A stretch of DNA of 64,000 nucleotides from Tsukamurella pulmonis (GCF_900103175.1 NZ_FNLF01000002.1:2866136-2930135), one strand, 5' to 3'. Counted from the stretch's first letter, positions 11,116 through 21,678 are shown. Numbers and translations are program-made. The notes: generated by a model not told the origin, from the letters alone.

Positions 11116-12057
11116 TCAGGCGGGTTGCGATCCGGCCCAGCTGCTCCACCCGTCCCCGGTCGCCTTGATCGCACTCGTTCCAGCAGAGGCCGCCACTTCA
11201 GTGGCGGACGAGATCGGACTCTTGCCCATCAAGTGAAAAGCGGTCTGCACCACGATCCCGTCGTCGACGGCGCGCGTCGTCGACGCGGCCACGTTGTCGA
11301 TACCAGTGCTCGCACGCTTCAACGCTCGGGCAGCAGTTCCGAGGGAGGCGAACTTCTCAGCGAGGGATTCCAGCTTGGTGGTCAACTTCCGCAGGACTCC
11401 GGCGAATCGCTGCGCGAGCGCAGCGCCCCGGAGCAGGATCGTGTTCGTCGCCGCGACAACGGAAGCACCGCCCGTCGGGATCGAGGACGCCGTGGCAACG
11501 GCGTACGCCGCAACGGCCCAGACGAGCAGTTTCGACAGCTCGTCCCGGATGAAGGTCCGGACTTCCAGGACGAGAGAACCCGCGAAGCTCATACCTGCGG
11601 CGGTCGCCCGGGCCGCGGTTCCCAACGCTTCGCTGTGCTCGGCCAACGCCGTGGTCGTGGTGCGATACGCAGTGGCGTCGACTCCGGACCACCCCGAGGC
11701 CGTCGCGACGGCGGCGCTGCGCACGTCGTCGGCGACGCCGGCGAGGGGCTTCGCGATCTGTTCCGTCCACAGCTTGTTCAGATCTTCGATGTTCTCCTCA
11801 TTGCCTGACACCGCGTCCAGCGCGGACTGCAGCGCGGGGATGGCCTCGATGATCCAGCCCACCCCGGAGGCGAAGAAGCTCCCGATCGGATCGTCGATGA
11901 TGCCCGACACTTCGGAGGTACCGCTCAGGACCGCGGCGATCAGCCCCATGGGGCTCTGGTCTTGGAAGACGGCCTCGGCCGCGTCGACGACTGCCTCCGC
12001 GAGCGGAACTCCGGCGACCGCGTCGCCGACGGTGTCGATCACGCCGTCGCCGCTCAT
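11116..12057 (-). CDS. EspA/WXG100-like type VII secretion substrate candidate
   Basis: A 313-residue alanine-rich, mostly helical protein that I cannot name exactly. After a variable N-terminal third it contains a WXG100-like helical hairpin: about 50 residues of helix, the turn ASGWSGVDATAYR, then a second helix. A hydrophobic stretch follows (KLLVWAVAAYAVATASSIPTGGASVVAA, of which the core is about 20 residues), then a heptad-like helix ending FASLGTAARALKRA. This order resembles EspA-type ESX substrates and other WXG-derived effectors. No terminal YxxxD/E signal was found in it, which suggests that its neighbour supplies the signal. ATG 12057 overlaps the upstream stop (ATGA), making it the third gene of the cassette. 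Confidence 0.5.
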   Translation of the reverse strand: MSGDGVIDTVGDAVAGVPLAEAVVDAAEAVFQDQSPMGLIAAVLSGTSEVSGIIDDPIGSFFASGVGWIIEAIPALQSALDAVSGNEENIEDLNKLWTEQIAKPLAGVADDVRSAAVATASGWSGVDATAYRTTTTALAEHSEALGTAARATAAGMSFAGSLVLEVRTFIRDELSKLLVWAVAAYAVATASSIPTGGASVVAATNTILLRGAALAQRFAGVLRKLTTKLESLAEKFASLGTAARALKRASTGIDNVAASTTRAVDDGIVVQTAFHLMGKSPISSATEVAASAGTSAIKATGDGWSSWAGSQPA

Positions 12058-12362
12058 CGCCGGCCCGTTTCGGTCAGCGCCGTCGCGCCGCCTTGATCGG
12101 CCTGCTGATTCACGGCGACGTTGCGCTGGAACTCGGCACGGTGCGTGCCGAGTTCTCCGCTGTGCGTGGTGACGGATTCGGTGAGGTCGTCCAACGCGTT
12201 GTTGACACGCGTCGCGAGCCATCCGAACAGTGCTCCGTAATCACCGTCTCCGACCCGGTTCGATGCCGACGTGCTACCGGCGGCGCTCACCGTGGCCGCC
12301 ACGTCGTTCAGCACCTTCTCGTGCGCGGCGACGGTGGCCGGGTCGATTCGGCAGTCGGTCAT
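12054..12362 (-). CDS. EspC-like (DUF2580) type VII secretion-associated protein
   Basis: A 102-residue helical protein resembling the ESX-1 EspC family. It starts MTDCRIDPATVAAHEKVLND, matching the conserved V/IDPxxLxxxAxxL-type opening of these proteins. A WLATRVN segment at the hairpin turn and a second amphipathic helix (DDLTESVTTHSGELGTHRAEF) follow. In mycobacteria EspC pairs with EspA and is secreted by ESX-1. Here it starts on the ATGA overlapping the end of the YbaB-like gene and ends overlapping the EspA-like gene, so the three are translationally coupled. The typical C-terminal YxxxD/E was not seen. Confidence 0.6.
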   Translation of the reverse strand: MTDCRIDPATVAAHEKVLNDVAATVSAAGSTSASNRVGDGDYGALFGWLATRVNNALDDLTESVTTHSGELGTHRAEFQRNVAVNQQADQGGATALTETGRR

Positions 12363-12730
12363 TTCTCCCCCGCTCCCGTGTACTGATCCCAGAAGTCCAG
12401 GTCCGGGTAGAACTCGGTGGCTATCGAGTGGACCTCCCTGGCCGCGGCCTTTTCGGCCAGGGAGGCCGCCGTCATGATCTCCGCGCCGAGAGCCTCCCCC
12501 GAGAGCTCCATGGCGCGTCCAGCGATCACTACCCCCGTGAGCCGTCCCCCCATTCCGACGGTGACCCGCACGCCCCCACGCGCGGCCGTCCCGGTGCCCG
12601 TTACCCGGGCCAATCGCTCACGGACCTCGTTTGCCTGCTCGAACGTCTTCTCCGCCCCCGCGGCGTCCGACCAGAACTGCGGTGTCGCCTCCAACTCGTC
12701 CCCCCGATCTCGTTGGTTTTTCCTCCGCAT
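12359..12730 (-). CDS. YbaB/EbfC-like protein (EspL-type)
   Basis: A 123-residue protein with the YbaB/EbfC fold. Visible are a long N-terminal helix (AEKTFEQANEVRERLARV), a strand block GVRVTVGMGGRLTGVVIAG, and a C-terminal helix EIMTAASLAEKAAAREVHSIA. In ESX loci, YbaB-like proteins such as EspL stabilise or accompany secreted Esp proteins; others coat DNA. The C-terminal tail contains YPDLD (about residues 108-112), which fits a YxxxD pattern but may be chance. The start is uncertain: ATG 12730 (a TTG lies just before it at 12733) lacks a good ribosome site, while TTG 12694 has GGGGGG five bases upstream and would give 111 residues. First gene of the cassette. Confidence 0.6.
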   Translation of the reverse strand: MRRKNQRDRGDELEATPQFWSDAAGAEKTFEQANEVRERLARVTGTGTAARGGVRVTVGMGGRLTGVVIAGRAMELSGEALGAEIMTAASLAEKAAAREVHSIATEFYPDLDFWDQYTGAGEK

Positions 12731-12950
12731 CAATTAGACGCACCGGCTCGGGGAACGGTTCCGAAAAAGTTTCGCGCCGGCCGTCGGGCGGCGCAGGCCC
12801 TGCCTGGGACGCGCGCCAGCGACACCGAGTTCCGGCGCTGACCTGCACGTTAGCCGGTAATCAGTCAGTCGTGCTTGTTTTCGACGAGACGGTTCTGATT
12901 AAGTGGTGTTCAACAAGCCCGCAGAACCCCTGCAGAAAGGTGGTCACCCC

Positions 12951-14099
12951 ATGGCCGCACGCCGCCGCTCGAGCTGGATGAACGAGGAGCTCGACGCCCT
13001 CCGCGACCTCGCGGACAAGTTCCTGGCCAAGGAGCTCACGCCGAACGTCGAGAAGTTCGCCGAGCAGCACCACGTAGACCGCGACCTGTGGAACAAGGCC
13101 GGCGAGCTCGGCCTGCTGTGCCTGTCGATCCCGGAGGAGTACGGCGGCGGTGGCGGCGACTTCCGCCACGAGTCGGTGCTCATCGCCGCGCAGGCGCAGG
13201 CCTTCGACACCAGCTGGGGCGTCTCGCTGCACAACGGCATCGTCGCGCACTACATCCTCGCGTACGGCACCGAGGAGCAGAAGCAGCAGTGGCTGCCGAA
13301 GATGGCCTCCGGCGAGGCCGTCGGCGCCATCGCCATGACCGAGCCCGGCACCGGCTCGGACCTGCAGAACGTCAAGACCCGCGCCATCAAGACCGGCGGC
13401 GAGTACGTGATCAACGGCAGCAAGACCTTCATCACGAACGGCCAGCAGGCCGACATCGTCGTGCTGGTCTGCAAGACCGACCCCGATCAGGGCGCCGCCG
13501 GCATCTCGCTGATCCTGGTCGAAGCCGACCGCGAGGGCTTCCGCAAGGGCAACATCCTCAACAAGATCGGCCAGAAGGGCCAGGACACCTCGGAGCTCTT
13601 CTTCGACGACGTCCACGTGCCCGTCGAGAACCTGCTCGGCACCGAAGAGGGCCAGGGCTTCTACCAGCTCATGCAGCAGCTCCCCCAGGAGCGCCTCATC
13701 ATCGGCCAGGCGTGCGTCGCCGGCATGGAGGTCATCTTCGAGGAGACCCTGCGCTACACCAAGGAGCGCGAGGCCTTCGGCCGCCCCATCTTCGGCTTCC
13801 AGAACACCAAGTTCAAGCTCGCCGAGGCGCTCACCGAGGCCACCATCGCGCGCGTCTTCGTCGACGACTGCATCGAGAAGCACGTCAAGGGCGAGCTGGA
13901 CATCCCCACCGTCGCCATGGCGAAGTGGTGGACCTCGGACCGCGCCCAGGAGGTCGCCTCCGAGTGCCTGCAGCTCTTCGGCGGCTACGGCTACATGGCC
14001 GAGTACCCGGCGGCGCGCTTCTGGGTCGACAACCGCGTCCAGATGATCTACGCCGGCACCAACGAGATCATGAAGGAGATCATCGCGCGCACCCTCTGA
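12951..14099 (+). CDS. Acyl-CoA dehydrogenase
   Basis: A 382-residue FAD flavoenzyme introducing the alpha-beta double bond into acyl-CoA in beta-oxidation or branched-chain catabolism. Signatures: MTEPGTGSDLQNVKTRA (flavin/substrate motif 1), QERLIIGQACVAGMEVIFEE, and the C-terminal QLFGGYGYMAEYPAARFW and YAGTNEIMKEIIARTL blocks; the glutamate of TNEIM is the usual catalytic-base region. ATG 12951 is preferred over an in-frame start at 12903 because AAAGGTGG lies seven bases upstream. Chain-length preference cannot be read. It stands alone on its strand and ends at a strong hairpin. Confidence 0.93.
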   Translation: MAARRRSSWMNEELDALRDLADKFLAKELTPNVEKFAEQHHVDRDLWNKAGELGLLCLSIPEEYGGGGGDFRHESVLIAAQAQAFDTSWGVSLHNGIVAHYILAYGTEEQKQQWLPKMASGEAVGAIAMTEPGTGSDLQNVKTRAIKTGGEYVINGSKTFITNGQQADIVVLVCKTDPDQGAAGISLILVEADREGFRKGNILNKIGQKGQDTSELFFDDVHVPVENLLGTEEGQGFYQLMQQLPQERLIIGQACVAGMEVIFEETLRYTKEREAFGRPIFGFQNTKFKLAEALTEATIARVFVDDCIEKHVKGELDIPTVAMAKWWTSDRAQEVASECLQLFGGYGYMAEYPAARFWVDNRVQMIYAGTNEIMKEIIARTL

Positions 14100-14117
14100 C
14101 GCGCACGATCCCCGACG

Positions 14118-14150
14118 AGGGGCGTCGCGGCCACCGGCCGCGGCGCCCCT
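14118..14150 (+). terminator. Hairpin terminator after the acyl-CoA dehydrogenase gene
   Basis: A 15-base-pair stem (14118-14132 with 14136-14150, one G-U pair) closes a three-base ACC loop, 18 bases after the acyl-CoA dehydrogenase stop and 19 bases before the stop of the converging gene. There is no T-run, as is usual for high-GC actinobacteria. It could serve both strands. Confidence 0.65.
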
Positions 14151-14169
14151 TCCTCGTATCCCGGCTCCG

Positions 14170-14628
14170 CTACGCCGGGTCGCCCGGGCGCTGCAGCGGC
14201 GTCATCGGACGCTGCGCGGCGGGGATCACCAGCGCCAGCACGCCGCGCACGATGCCCTTGAACACGTCGACGTTGTCGAAGTAGTCGCGCCACAGCACGA
14301 TCCGGCCGTCGCGCACGTCGAACCGGCCGCACACCCAGAACCGCACGCGCAGCGGCCCCACCCGGAGCTCGTCGATGCGCTCGGTGAGGACGAGCGCACC
14401 GTCGGACGCGATCGAGGTGACCTCGACGCCGAAGCCGAGAGCGGGCAGGGAGAGCAGCCTGATCACCCGGCCGGCGCGCGAGCGCCCGCGCAGGGTGGGC
14501 AGGCCCACGTTCGTGTAGACCACGTCCTCGTCGAAGGCGGCGATCGCCTCCTCCGCCCTGCCGTCCGCCATGTCGGCGAGGAAGTTCAGTACCGTCGCCC
14601 GTTCGTCCTGCACCACTACGTCAGTCAT
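14170..14628 (-). CDS. Limonene-1,2-epoxide hydrolase-like protein (SnoaL/NTF2 fold)
   Basis: A 152-residue protein similar to the limonene-epoxide hydrolase family, which includes mycobacterial EphG. The fold shows VLNFLADMADGRAEEAIAAF, DEDVVYTNVGLPTLRG and the paired catalytic blocks ALVLTERIDEL (Arg-x-Asp) and IVLWRDYFD, whose aspartates match the known Asp-Arg-Asp triad positions of the family. Family members open epoxides of lipids or sterols; the actual substrate is unknown. The ATG begins 56 bases upstream of the ppc stop on the same strand, so it may ride on the ppc transcript or a weak promoter of its own. Confidence 0.72.
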   Translation of the reverse strand: MTDVVVQDERATVLNFLADMADGRAEEAIAAFDEDVVYTNVGLPTLRGRSRAGRVIRLLSLPALGFGVEVTSIASDGALVLTERIDELRVGPLRVRFWVCGRFDVRDGRIVLWRDYFDNVDVFKGIVRGVLALVIPAAQRPMTPLQRPGDPA

Positions 14629-14682
14629 GCGGCCGACAGTACCGCCGGTGGCGCGCCACGTCCTCCGTCCTGGGGCGGAGAC

Positions 14683-17436
14683 CTAGCCGGAGTTGCGCAG
14701 GGCGGTGGCGAGGCCGTTCATCGTCAGGAGGATGCCGCGCTGCACCAACGGATCCTCGTCGCCGGACCGGTACCGACGGAGCAGCTCGACCTGCAGGTGA
14801 TTGAGCGGCTCGAGGTACGGGAATCGGTTGAACACCGAGCGTTTGAGGGCGTGGTTGTCGGCGAGCAGATCGTCGGTCTCGGTGATCGCGTAGTACATCT
14901 CGATCGTCCGCCGGTGCTCGTCGGCGATCTTCCCGAAGACCCGCTCCCGCAGTGCGGCATCGGGCACGAGATCCGCGTACCGCGCGGCCAGACCGAGGTC
15001 GGACTTCGCGAGTACCTGCGCCATGTTGGAGAGGACCGACCGGAAGAAGGGCCAGCGCCGGTACAGCGCGCGCAGCCGCTCGAGCCGCTCCGGGTCGCCG
15101 CCGATCCACGCCTCGAACGCGGAGCCCGTGCCGTAGAAGCCCGGCAGCATCACACGTGAGAGCGACCAGGCCATCACCCACGGGATCGCGCGCAGGTCCG
15201 AGATCTTGGACGTCTGTTTGCGCGAGCTGGGGCGCGAGCCGATGTTCAGCGAGCCGATCTCCTCCACCGGCGTGGAGGTCTTGAAGTACTCGACGAAGCC
15301 GTCGGTGCGGTGCACGAGATCGCCGTAGGCGTCGCGGGCGAGCGCGGCGAGCTCGTCGAGGACCGCGTAGGCCTCCTCGGCGTCGTCGCCGAGCCCCTCG
15401 ACATCGAGCAGCGAGGACTCGAGTGTCGCCGCCACCAGCGACTCCAGGTTCCGCACGGCCAGCGCGGGTTCGGCGTACTTGGCGGCGATGATCTCGCCCT
15501 GCTCGGTCAGGCGCAGCGAGCCGCGGACCGCCCCCGGCGGCTGCGCGAGGATCGCCTCGTAGCTCGGGCCTCCCCCGCGCCCGACGGTGCCGCCGCGACC
15601 GTGGAAGAGCCGCAGCGTGATCCCCGCCTCGCGCGCCATCGCGACGAGGTCCAGCTCCGCCCGGTACAACGCCCAGTTGGCCGCGAGGTAGCCGCCGTCC
15701 TTGTTGGAATCGCTGTACCCCAGCATGATCTCCTGCAGCCCGCCCTTGCCGTCGACGAGCGCGCGGTACACCGGCACGGCCAGGACGGCGCGCATCGTGG
15801 CAGCGCCCTGCTGCAGGTCCTCGATGGTCTCGAACAGCGGGACGATGTTCACCGGGCAGTGCGCTCCGCCGTCGGTGTCGGGCCGCAGCAGTCCCGCCTC
15901 CTTGAGCAGGACCGCCGTCTCGAGCAGGTCGGAGACCGAGGTGCACATCGAGATGACGTAGTTCGGGATCGCCCCGGGCCCGAGCGCCCTCACCGCCCGC
16001 GCGGCGGCGCGGAGCACGCCGAGCTCCTTGTCCGTCTGCTCGGAGAACTCGGCGCCCGGCCCGACGAGCGGCCGGCGCAGCCGCAGCTCGTCGGTCAGCA
16101 GGCGCACGCGCTCCTCCTCGCCGAGGGCCGCGTAGTCGGGATGCACGCCCGCCCAGGCGAACAGCTCCGCAATGGTCTCCTCGTGCACGTCGGAGTTCTG
16201 CCGCATATCGAGCCCGGAGAGGTGGAAGCCGAAGGTGTGCACCGCCTCCCGCAGCGCCTGCAGGCGGTCGTCGGCGATCAGGCCGTCCCCGCCGGTCCGC
16301 AGCGAGGCGTCCACCACCCCCAGGTCCGCGAGCAGCTCCGACGGTGCGCCGTAGGCCTGCGCCCCGATGTCGGTGCGCGCCTCGAGCGGCTCGTCCAGCA
16401 GCTCGTCCGCAGTGGCCGACAGGCGTCCGCGGATACCGTGCAGCGCGCGCCGGTACGGCTCGTCCGCGCGCTTGGGCGAGTCGTCCCAGGCGGCGAGCGC
16501 GAGCAGTTCGTCGGAGACCGTGGTGAGCCGGGAGCTGAGCGCCAGTTCCTGCTCCAGCTGCAGCAGTTCCCGCAGGTAGTGCCCGAGGGCGGTGGCGGCG
16601 GCGCGCCGCGAGGCCATTGTGACCACCTCGTCGGTGACGTTCGGATTGCCGTCCCGGTCGCCGCCGATCCACGATCCGGGCCGGACGATGGGATCGGACA
16701 GGAGGGCGGTCCCGGGGTACAGCGCCCGCAGCCGCGTGCGCGCCTCGCGGTTGATCTCGGGCATGACCTGCAGGAAGGCCGCGTCGAAGTAGCGCAGGCC
16801 GTTCTCGATCTCGTCCTGGATGCGCAGGCGCTCGAGCCGCACGAGCGCCGTGTCCCACAGGGTGAGGATCTGGCGCCGGAGCGCCACCTGGGTGCGCTCC
16901 TCCTCACGCGCGTCCAGCTCGGTGCGATCGCGGTAGCGCATGAGCTCGGTGATCCGGTGCTGGGTGTCGAAGACGGTCCGCCGCCGGGTCTCGGTGGGGT
17001 GCGCCGTGATCACCGGTACGACGAGGGCGTGCCGCAGCGCCGCGGCCACATCGGCACCGTCGAGCCCGGCCGTCTCCAGCAGGCCGTAGGTGTGGGCCAG
17101 CGATGAGGCTTGCGGCGGCTCCCCCGCCCGCACGTGGAGGGCGCGGCGGCGCTCGCGGTGCAGGTCCTCGGCGAGGTTGGCGAGGAGCGCGAAGTGGGAG
17201 AAGGCGCGGATCACCGGGATCGCCTGCGCGGTGGGCAGGTCGGTGAAGAGGGCGGCGAGCTGCTCGCGGTCGATCTCGGAGCGGCGGACCGCGAAGGACT
17301 CCTGGCGCGCCCGCTCGACGAGGTCGAAGATCTCGGGGCCGGCCTGCTCCCGGACGGTGTCGCCGAGGATCCCGCCGAGGAGGCGGATGTCGTCGCGGAG
17401 GGGTTCGGTGGCGGACCGGGCTGGCTCACTGGTCAT
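14683..17436 (-). CDS. ppc: Phosphoenolpyruvate carboxylase
   Basis: A 917-residue cytosolic enzyme carboxylating PEP to oxaloacetate, the main anaplerotic step. The catalytic histidine lies in [18 protein letters not shown]. Further hallmarks are [15 protein letters not shown], the active-site [17 protein letters not shown] and [19 protein letters not shown], and the C-terminal [10 protein letters not shown] ending, which reaches into the active site in this family. Full length is present. ATG 17436 is preceded by a CATAAT hexamer at 17445-17450 with eight bases between, so its transcript is probably leaderless or nearly so. The same neighbourhood with secG, tpiA, pgk and gap occurs in mycobacteria and corynebacteria. 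Confidence 0.97.
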   Translation of the reverse strand: MTSEPARSATEPLRDDIRLLGGILGDTVREQAGPEIFDLVERARQESFAVRRSEIDREQLAALFTDLPTAQAIPVIRAFSHFALLANLAEDLHRERRRALHVRAGEPPQASSLAHTYGLLETAGLDGADVAAALRHALVVPVITAHPTETRRRTVFDTQHRITELMRYRDRTELDAREEERTQVALRRQILTLWDTALVRLERLRIQDEIENGLRYFDAAFLQVMPEINREARTRLRALYPGTALLSDPIVRPGSWIGGDRDGNPNVTDEVVTMASRRAAATALGHYLRELLQLEQELALSSRLTTVSDELLALAAWDDSPKRADEPYRRALHGIRGRLSATADELLDEPLEARTDIGAQAYGAPSELLADLGVVDASLRTGGDGLIADDRLQALREAVHTFGFHLSGLDMRQNSDVHEETIAELFAWAGVHPDYAALGEEERVRLLTDELRLRRPLVGPGAEFSEQTDKELGVLRAAARAVRALGPGAIPNYVISMCTSVSDLLETAVLLKEAGLLRPDTDGGAHCPVNIVPLFETIEDLQQGAATMRAVLAVPVYRALVDGKGGLQEIMLGYSDSNKDGGYLAANWALYRAELDLVAMAREAGITLRLFHGRGGTVGRGGGPSYEAILAQPPGAVRGSLRLTEQGEIIAAKYAEPALAVRNLESLVAATLESSLLDVEGLGDDAEEAYAVLDELAALARDAYGDLVHRTDGFVEYFKTSTPVEEIGSLNIGSRPSSRKQTSKISDLRAIPWVMAWSLSRVMLPGFYGTGSAFEAWIGGDPERLERLRALYRRWPFFRSVLSNMAQVLAKSDLGLAARYADLVPDAALRERVFGKIADEHRRTIEMYYAITETDDLLADNHALKRSVFNRFPYLEPLNHLQVELLRRYRSGDEDPLVQRGILLTMNGLATALRNSG

Positions 17437-17444
17437 GACAACTC

Positions 17445-17450
17445 ATTATG
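17445..17450 (-). promoter_or_regulatory. Candidate -10 of ppc
   Basis: CATAAT on the minus strand, eight bases before the ppc ATG, in an otherwise GC-rich setting. Transcription would begin within one or two bases of the start codon. No matching -35 is evident. Confidence 0.4.
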
Positions 17451-17491
17451 CCGCGCGTCGACGCTTCCCGCAGAGCTCCCGCGGACGCGAA

Positions 17492-17524
17492 AGCGCCGCG
17501 GAACCCGAGGGGTTCCGCGGCGCT
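17492..17524 (-). terminator. Terminator of the gap-pgk-tpiA-secG unit
   Basis: A perfect 14-base-pair stem (17492-17505 with 17511-17524; a further C-G pair narrows the loop to three bases) lies 22 bases downstream of the secG stop and just upstream of the ppc promoter. It has no clear T-run on the secG strand. Its position between two same-strand units suggests it isolates ppc from read-through. Confidence 0.75.
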
Positions 17525-17545
17525 CGACGCGGTGTTGGGCGCGGC

Positions 17546-17791
17546 TCAGGAACTGAGCTTGATGCTCAGCGTGACGCCGACGATGCACACGGTCCAGATG
17601 ATGCCGACGAAGATCGTCACGCGGTCGAGGTTCTTCTCCACCACCGACGACCCCGAGAGCGAGGACTGCACGCCGCCGCCGAACAGTGACGACAGGCCGC
17701 CGCCCTTACCGCGGTGGAGCAGCACGAGCACCACCAGCAGCACGCTCAGCACGACGATCGCGATCTTCAGCACCAGCTGCAATGTTTCCAC
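17546..17791 (-). CDS. secG: Preprotein translocase subunit SecG
   Basis: An 81-residue inner-membrane protein that assists SecYE during protein export. Two membrane helices are visible: about residues 5-25 (LVLKIAIVVLSVLLVVLVLL) and 57-76 (VTIFVGIIWTVCIVGVTL). Between them is the family loop HRGKGGGLSSLFGGGVQSS, ending near a charged EKNLDR turn. The GTG start at 17791 has only a weak ribosome site. A TACACT hexamer eight bases further upstream (17800-17805) could give it a nearly leaderless transcript besides read-through from tpiA. The secG position after tpiA is conserved in Mycobacteriales. Confidence 0.93.
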   Translation of the reverse strand: METLQLVLKIAIVVLSVLLVVLVLLHRGKGGGLSSLFGGGVQSSLSGSSVVEKNLDRVTIFVGIIWTVCIVGVTLSIKLSS

Positions 17792-17869
17792 GAGGATCCA
17801 GTGTACCTTCCGGTCGACGTCGTTCGATCAGGGCGTTCGGCCGCGCCCGGCCCGGCCCGCCGCCGCCTG

Positions 17870-18652
17870 TTACAGCGGCCCGCCGGCCGCGATCGCGCTG
17901 AGCGCGGCGAACTCGTCGGGCTTGAGCGAGGCGCCGCCCACCAGGCCGCCGTCCACGTCGGGCTGCGCGACGAGCTCGCCGACGTTCTTGCTCGACACCG
18001 ATCCGCCGTAGAGCACGCGGATCCCGGCCGCGACCTCGGCGCCGCCCAGCTCCGCGACGGCGGCGCGCACCGCGGCGCACACCTCCTGCGCGTCCTGCGG
18101 GGTCGCCACCTTGCCGGTGCCGATGGCCCAGACGGGCTCGTACGCGATCACGATCTTCGACAGCTCGTCGGCGGTGAGCCCCGCGAGCGACCCCGAGAGC
18201 TGATTGACGCAGTGGGCGACGTGGCCGCCCTGCTCACGGACGTCGAGCCCCTCGCCGATGCACACGATCGGGGTCAGGCCGTGCCGGAGCGCCGCCTTCG
18301 CCTTGGCGAGCACCACCTCGTCGGTCTCACCGTGCAGGGTGCGGCGCTCGCTGTGGCCGACCACCACCCAGGTGCAGCCGAGCTTGGCGAGGAAGGCGCC
18401 GGAGATGTCGCCCGTGTACGCGCCGGAGTCGTGCGGGGACAGGTCCTGCGCGCCGTAGGTGATCTTCAGATCGTCGCCGTCGACGGCGGTCTGCACCGAA
18501 CGCAGGTCCGTGAACGGCGGGATGACCGCGACGTCGACGTGCGCGAAGTACTTGTCCGGCAGCGCGAACGCCAGCTTCTGCACCACCGCGATCGCCTCGA
18601 GGTGGTTGAGGTTCATCTTCCAGTTGCCCGCGATGAGCGGCTTACGGCTCAT
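17870..18652 (-). CDS. tpiA: Triosephosphate isomerase
   Basis: A 260-residue TIM-barrel enzyme interconverting dihydroxyacetone phosphate and glyceraldehyde-3-P. The N-terminus has [18 protein letters not shown] with the active-site Asn and Lys. The electrophilic histidine sits in [15 protein letters not shown], and the catalytic glutamate with flexible loop 6 in [23 protein letters not shown]. The phosphate-binding end is [13 protein letters not shown]. It starts three bases after the pgk stop, so it is the third gene of the gap-pgk-tpiA operon. Length and motifs are normal. Confidence 0.97.
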   Translation of the reverse strand: MSRKPLIAGNWKMNLNHLEAIAVVQKLAFALPDKYFAHVDVAVIPPFTDLRSVQTAVDGDDLKITYGAQDLSPHDSGAYTGDISGAFLAKLGCTWVVVGHSERRTLHGETDEVVLAKAKAALRHGLTPIVCIGEGLDVREQGGHVAHCVNQLSGSLAGLTADELSKIVIAYEPVWAIGTGKVATPQDAQEVCAAVRAAVAELGGAEVAAGIRVLYGGSVSSKNVGELVAQPDVDGGLVGGASLKPDEFAALSAIAAGGPL

Positions 18653-18655
18653 CGA

Positions 18656-19884
18656 TCAGCCCTCCAGGACCTTCAGCCCCGGGAGCTCCTTGCCCTCGAG
18701 GTACTCCAGTGAGGCGCCGCCGCCGGTGGAGATGTGGCTGAAGCCGTCCTCGTCGAGGCCCAGGGTGCGCACCGCCGCAGCGGAATCGCCGCCGCCGACC
18801 ACGGTGAACGCGCCGTTGCTGGTGGCCCGGATGACCGACTCGGCGACGGCCTTGGTGCCGGCCGCGAACGCCGGGAACTCGAACACACCCATGGGGCCGT
18901 TCCAGAAGACCGTCTTGGCCTGGGTGAGCACGGCGCCGAAGCGCTGCGCCGACTCGGGACCGACGTCCAGCCCCATCCAGCCGTCCTCGATCGCGTCGGC
19001 CGCGACGGTCTTCGACGCGGCGTCCGCGGCGAAGGCGTCGGCGACCACGACGTCGATCGGCAGATGCAGCACGTCGCCGAACTCCTCGAGCAGCTGCTCG
19101 CAGGTCTCGATCTGGTCCTCCTGCAGGAGCGAGTCACCGACCGAGTAGCCCTGCGCGGCGAGGAAGGTGAAGGCCATGCCGCCGCCGATGACGAGCGTGT
19201 CGACCTTCGGGGCGAGGGCGCGGATGACGCCCAGCTTGTCGGAGACCTTGGAGCCGCCGAGCACGACCGCGTAGGGCCGCGACGGGTTCTCCGTGAGCTG
19301 CGCGAGGACCTTGACCTCGGCGTCCACGAGGCCGCCGGCGTAGGCCGGGAGCAGCTTCGCGACGTCGAAGACCGAAGCCTGCTTGCGGTGCACGACGCCG
19401 AAGCCGTCGGAGACGAAGGCGCCCTCACCCGCGTGCGAGGAGACGTCGACGAGCTCGGCGAGGTCGCGCGCGAGCGCCTCGCGCTCGGCGTCGTCCTTGC
19501 TGGTCTCGCGCGGGTCGAAGCGCACGTTCTCCAGCAGGAGGACGTCACCGTCGGTGAGGCCCTCGGCGCGCGCGAGCGCGTCCTGGCCCACGACGTCGCC
19601 GGCGAGCTGGACGTTGCGCCCGAGGCGCTCCGCCAGTTCCGTCGCGACGGGCGCGAGGGAGAACTTCGGGTCGGGCTCGCCCTTGGGGCGGCCCAGGTGC
19701 GCGGTGACGATCACCTTGGCGCCGGCTTCGGCGAGCGCCTTGAGCGTGGGCACCGAGGCGATGATGCGGCCGGCGTCGGTGATCACGCCGTCGTCGTCGA
19801 GCGGCACGTTCAGGTCGCTGCGGACCAGGACGGTGCGTCCCTCGACACCCTCGGAGAGCAGGTCGGAAAGAGTGGAAACGGTCA

Positions 19885-19885
<1 letters not shown>
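18656..19885 (-). CDS. pgk: Phosphoglycerate kinase
   Basis: A 409-residue two-domain kinase making ATP from 1,3-bisphosphoglycerate. The N-domain signature is [16 protein letters not shown], with the substrate-binding arginines in [15 protein letters not shown] and [13 protein letters not shown]. The nucleotide-binding C-domain shows [17 protein letters not shown] and the glycine-rich [17 protein letters not shown], ending with [19 protein letters not shown]. Its ATG shares one base with the gap stop (TGATG), which implies coupled translation with gap. Confidence 0.97.
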
Positions 19886-20997
<1,112 letters not shown>

Positions 20998-21666
20998 TCA
21001 TGCCCGTTCACTCGGCTTTTGCGCCCCGTCGGCGGCGCGCGAGGCGAACACACCCGGCGCCCGTTCATCACTGAGATAGACCAACGCCACGAGGACGAAG
21101 ATGATCAGCCCCGAGGGCGTCGAGGTCAGGTCGGCACCCGCCGCGACCCACGGCCCGAGCGTGGCGACGACGCCGATCAGGAACAGACCGCGGCCGAGCC
21201 AGGGCGGCGTCCGCGCGGCCCACAGCCGCCGGATCGACTTCTTCGTCGAGTCGTTGGTCCCGGCCCTCAGTGCCGCCCAGCGCCGCACGGGCCCGATTCC
21301 GGCAGCAGCCGCGATCGACCGCCAGCGCCGCACAGCACGGAGTCGGTGCGTGCACCAGTAGAGCCGGCGTACGGACGCCATCAGCGCATAGCCGTAGATC
21401 ACCGCGAGGACCACGAGGTGCCCCGCCGCCAGCACACCGGTCACCAGCCAGAGACACACGGCGAGCCACGCCGGCCATTCCCGGCCGAACCACCGGCCAC
21501 CGGGCTCACGGATCCGGCGCGACGCCTCATGCAGTTCCGGCGCGTAGATGACGACGAAGACCGCGACGAGAAGTGCAAGTAGCAGGGCCGCCAGCGACAG
21601 CACTCTGAGGACACATCCGGCCGTACCGATCCCGCGCGTCGAGTCGTCCGTTTCCGATTCGCCCAC
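20998..21666 (-). CDS. Membrane protein of unknown function
   Basis: A 222-residue protein I do not recognise. It has about four to five hydrophobic segments, roughly residues 16-40 (SLAALLLALLVAVFVVIYA), 64-82 (LAVCLWLVTGVLAAGHLV), 84-97, 158-176 and 184-199 (LIIFVLVALVYLS). A basic cytosolic-looking loop of about 60 residues lies between the third and fourth (RRLYWCTHRLRAVRRWRS and KKSIRRLW). No catalytic motif is visible. GTG 21666 fits a leaderless promoter. It lies between whiA and gap with its own promoter. Confidence 0.65.
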   Translation of the reverse strand: MGESETDDSTRGIGTAGCVLRVLSLAALLLALLVAVFVVIYAPELHEASRRIREPGGRWFGREWPAWLAVCLWLVTGVLAAGHLVVLAVIYGYALMASVRRLYWCTHRLRAVRRWRSIAAAAGIGPVRRWAALRAGTNDSTKKSIRRLWAARTPPWLGRGLFLIGVVATLGPWVAAGADLTSTPSGLIIFVLVALVYLSDERAPGVFASRAADGAQKPSERA

Positions 21667-21672
21667 GAGCCC

Positions 21673-21678
21673 ATGGTA
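21673..21678 (-). promoter_or_regulatory. Leaderless -10 for the membrane protein at 20998-21666
   Basis: TACCAT (minus strand) ends six bases before GTG 21666, which places the transcription start at the start codon. No ribosome site is present, consistent with leaderless translation. Confidence 0.5.

Noticed and set aside
12383-12420. YPDLD as a YxxxD/E secretion signal in the YbaB-like protein
   Set aside because: The motif lies after the fold rather than on a WXG-type helix, so it is noted in the entry but not claimed as a signal.
12859-12900. AATCAG/CTGATT inverted repeat before the acyl-CoA dehydrogenase gene
   Set aside because: Arms of only six bases separated by 30 bases are expected by chance; not good enough for an operator call.
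15310-17106. 598-codon plus-strand frame over ppc
   Set aside because: Antisense to a complete PEP carboxylase; no ribosome site or domain.
17800-17805. Strong internal promoter for secG
   Set aside because: TACACT is a fair -10, but an eight-base gap and continuous operon order make read-through from tpiA equally likely; mentioned only within the secG entry.
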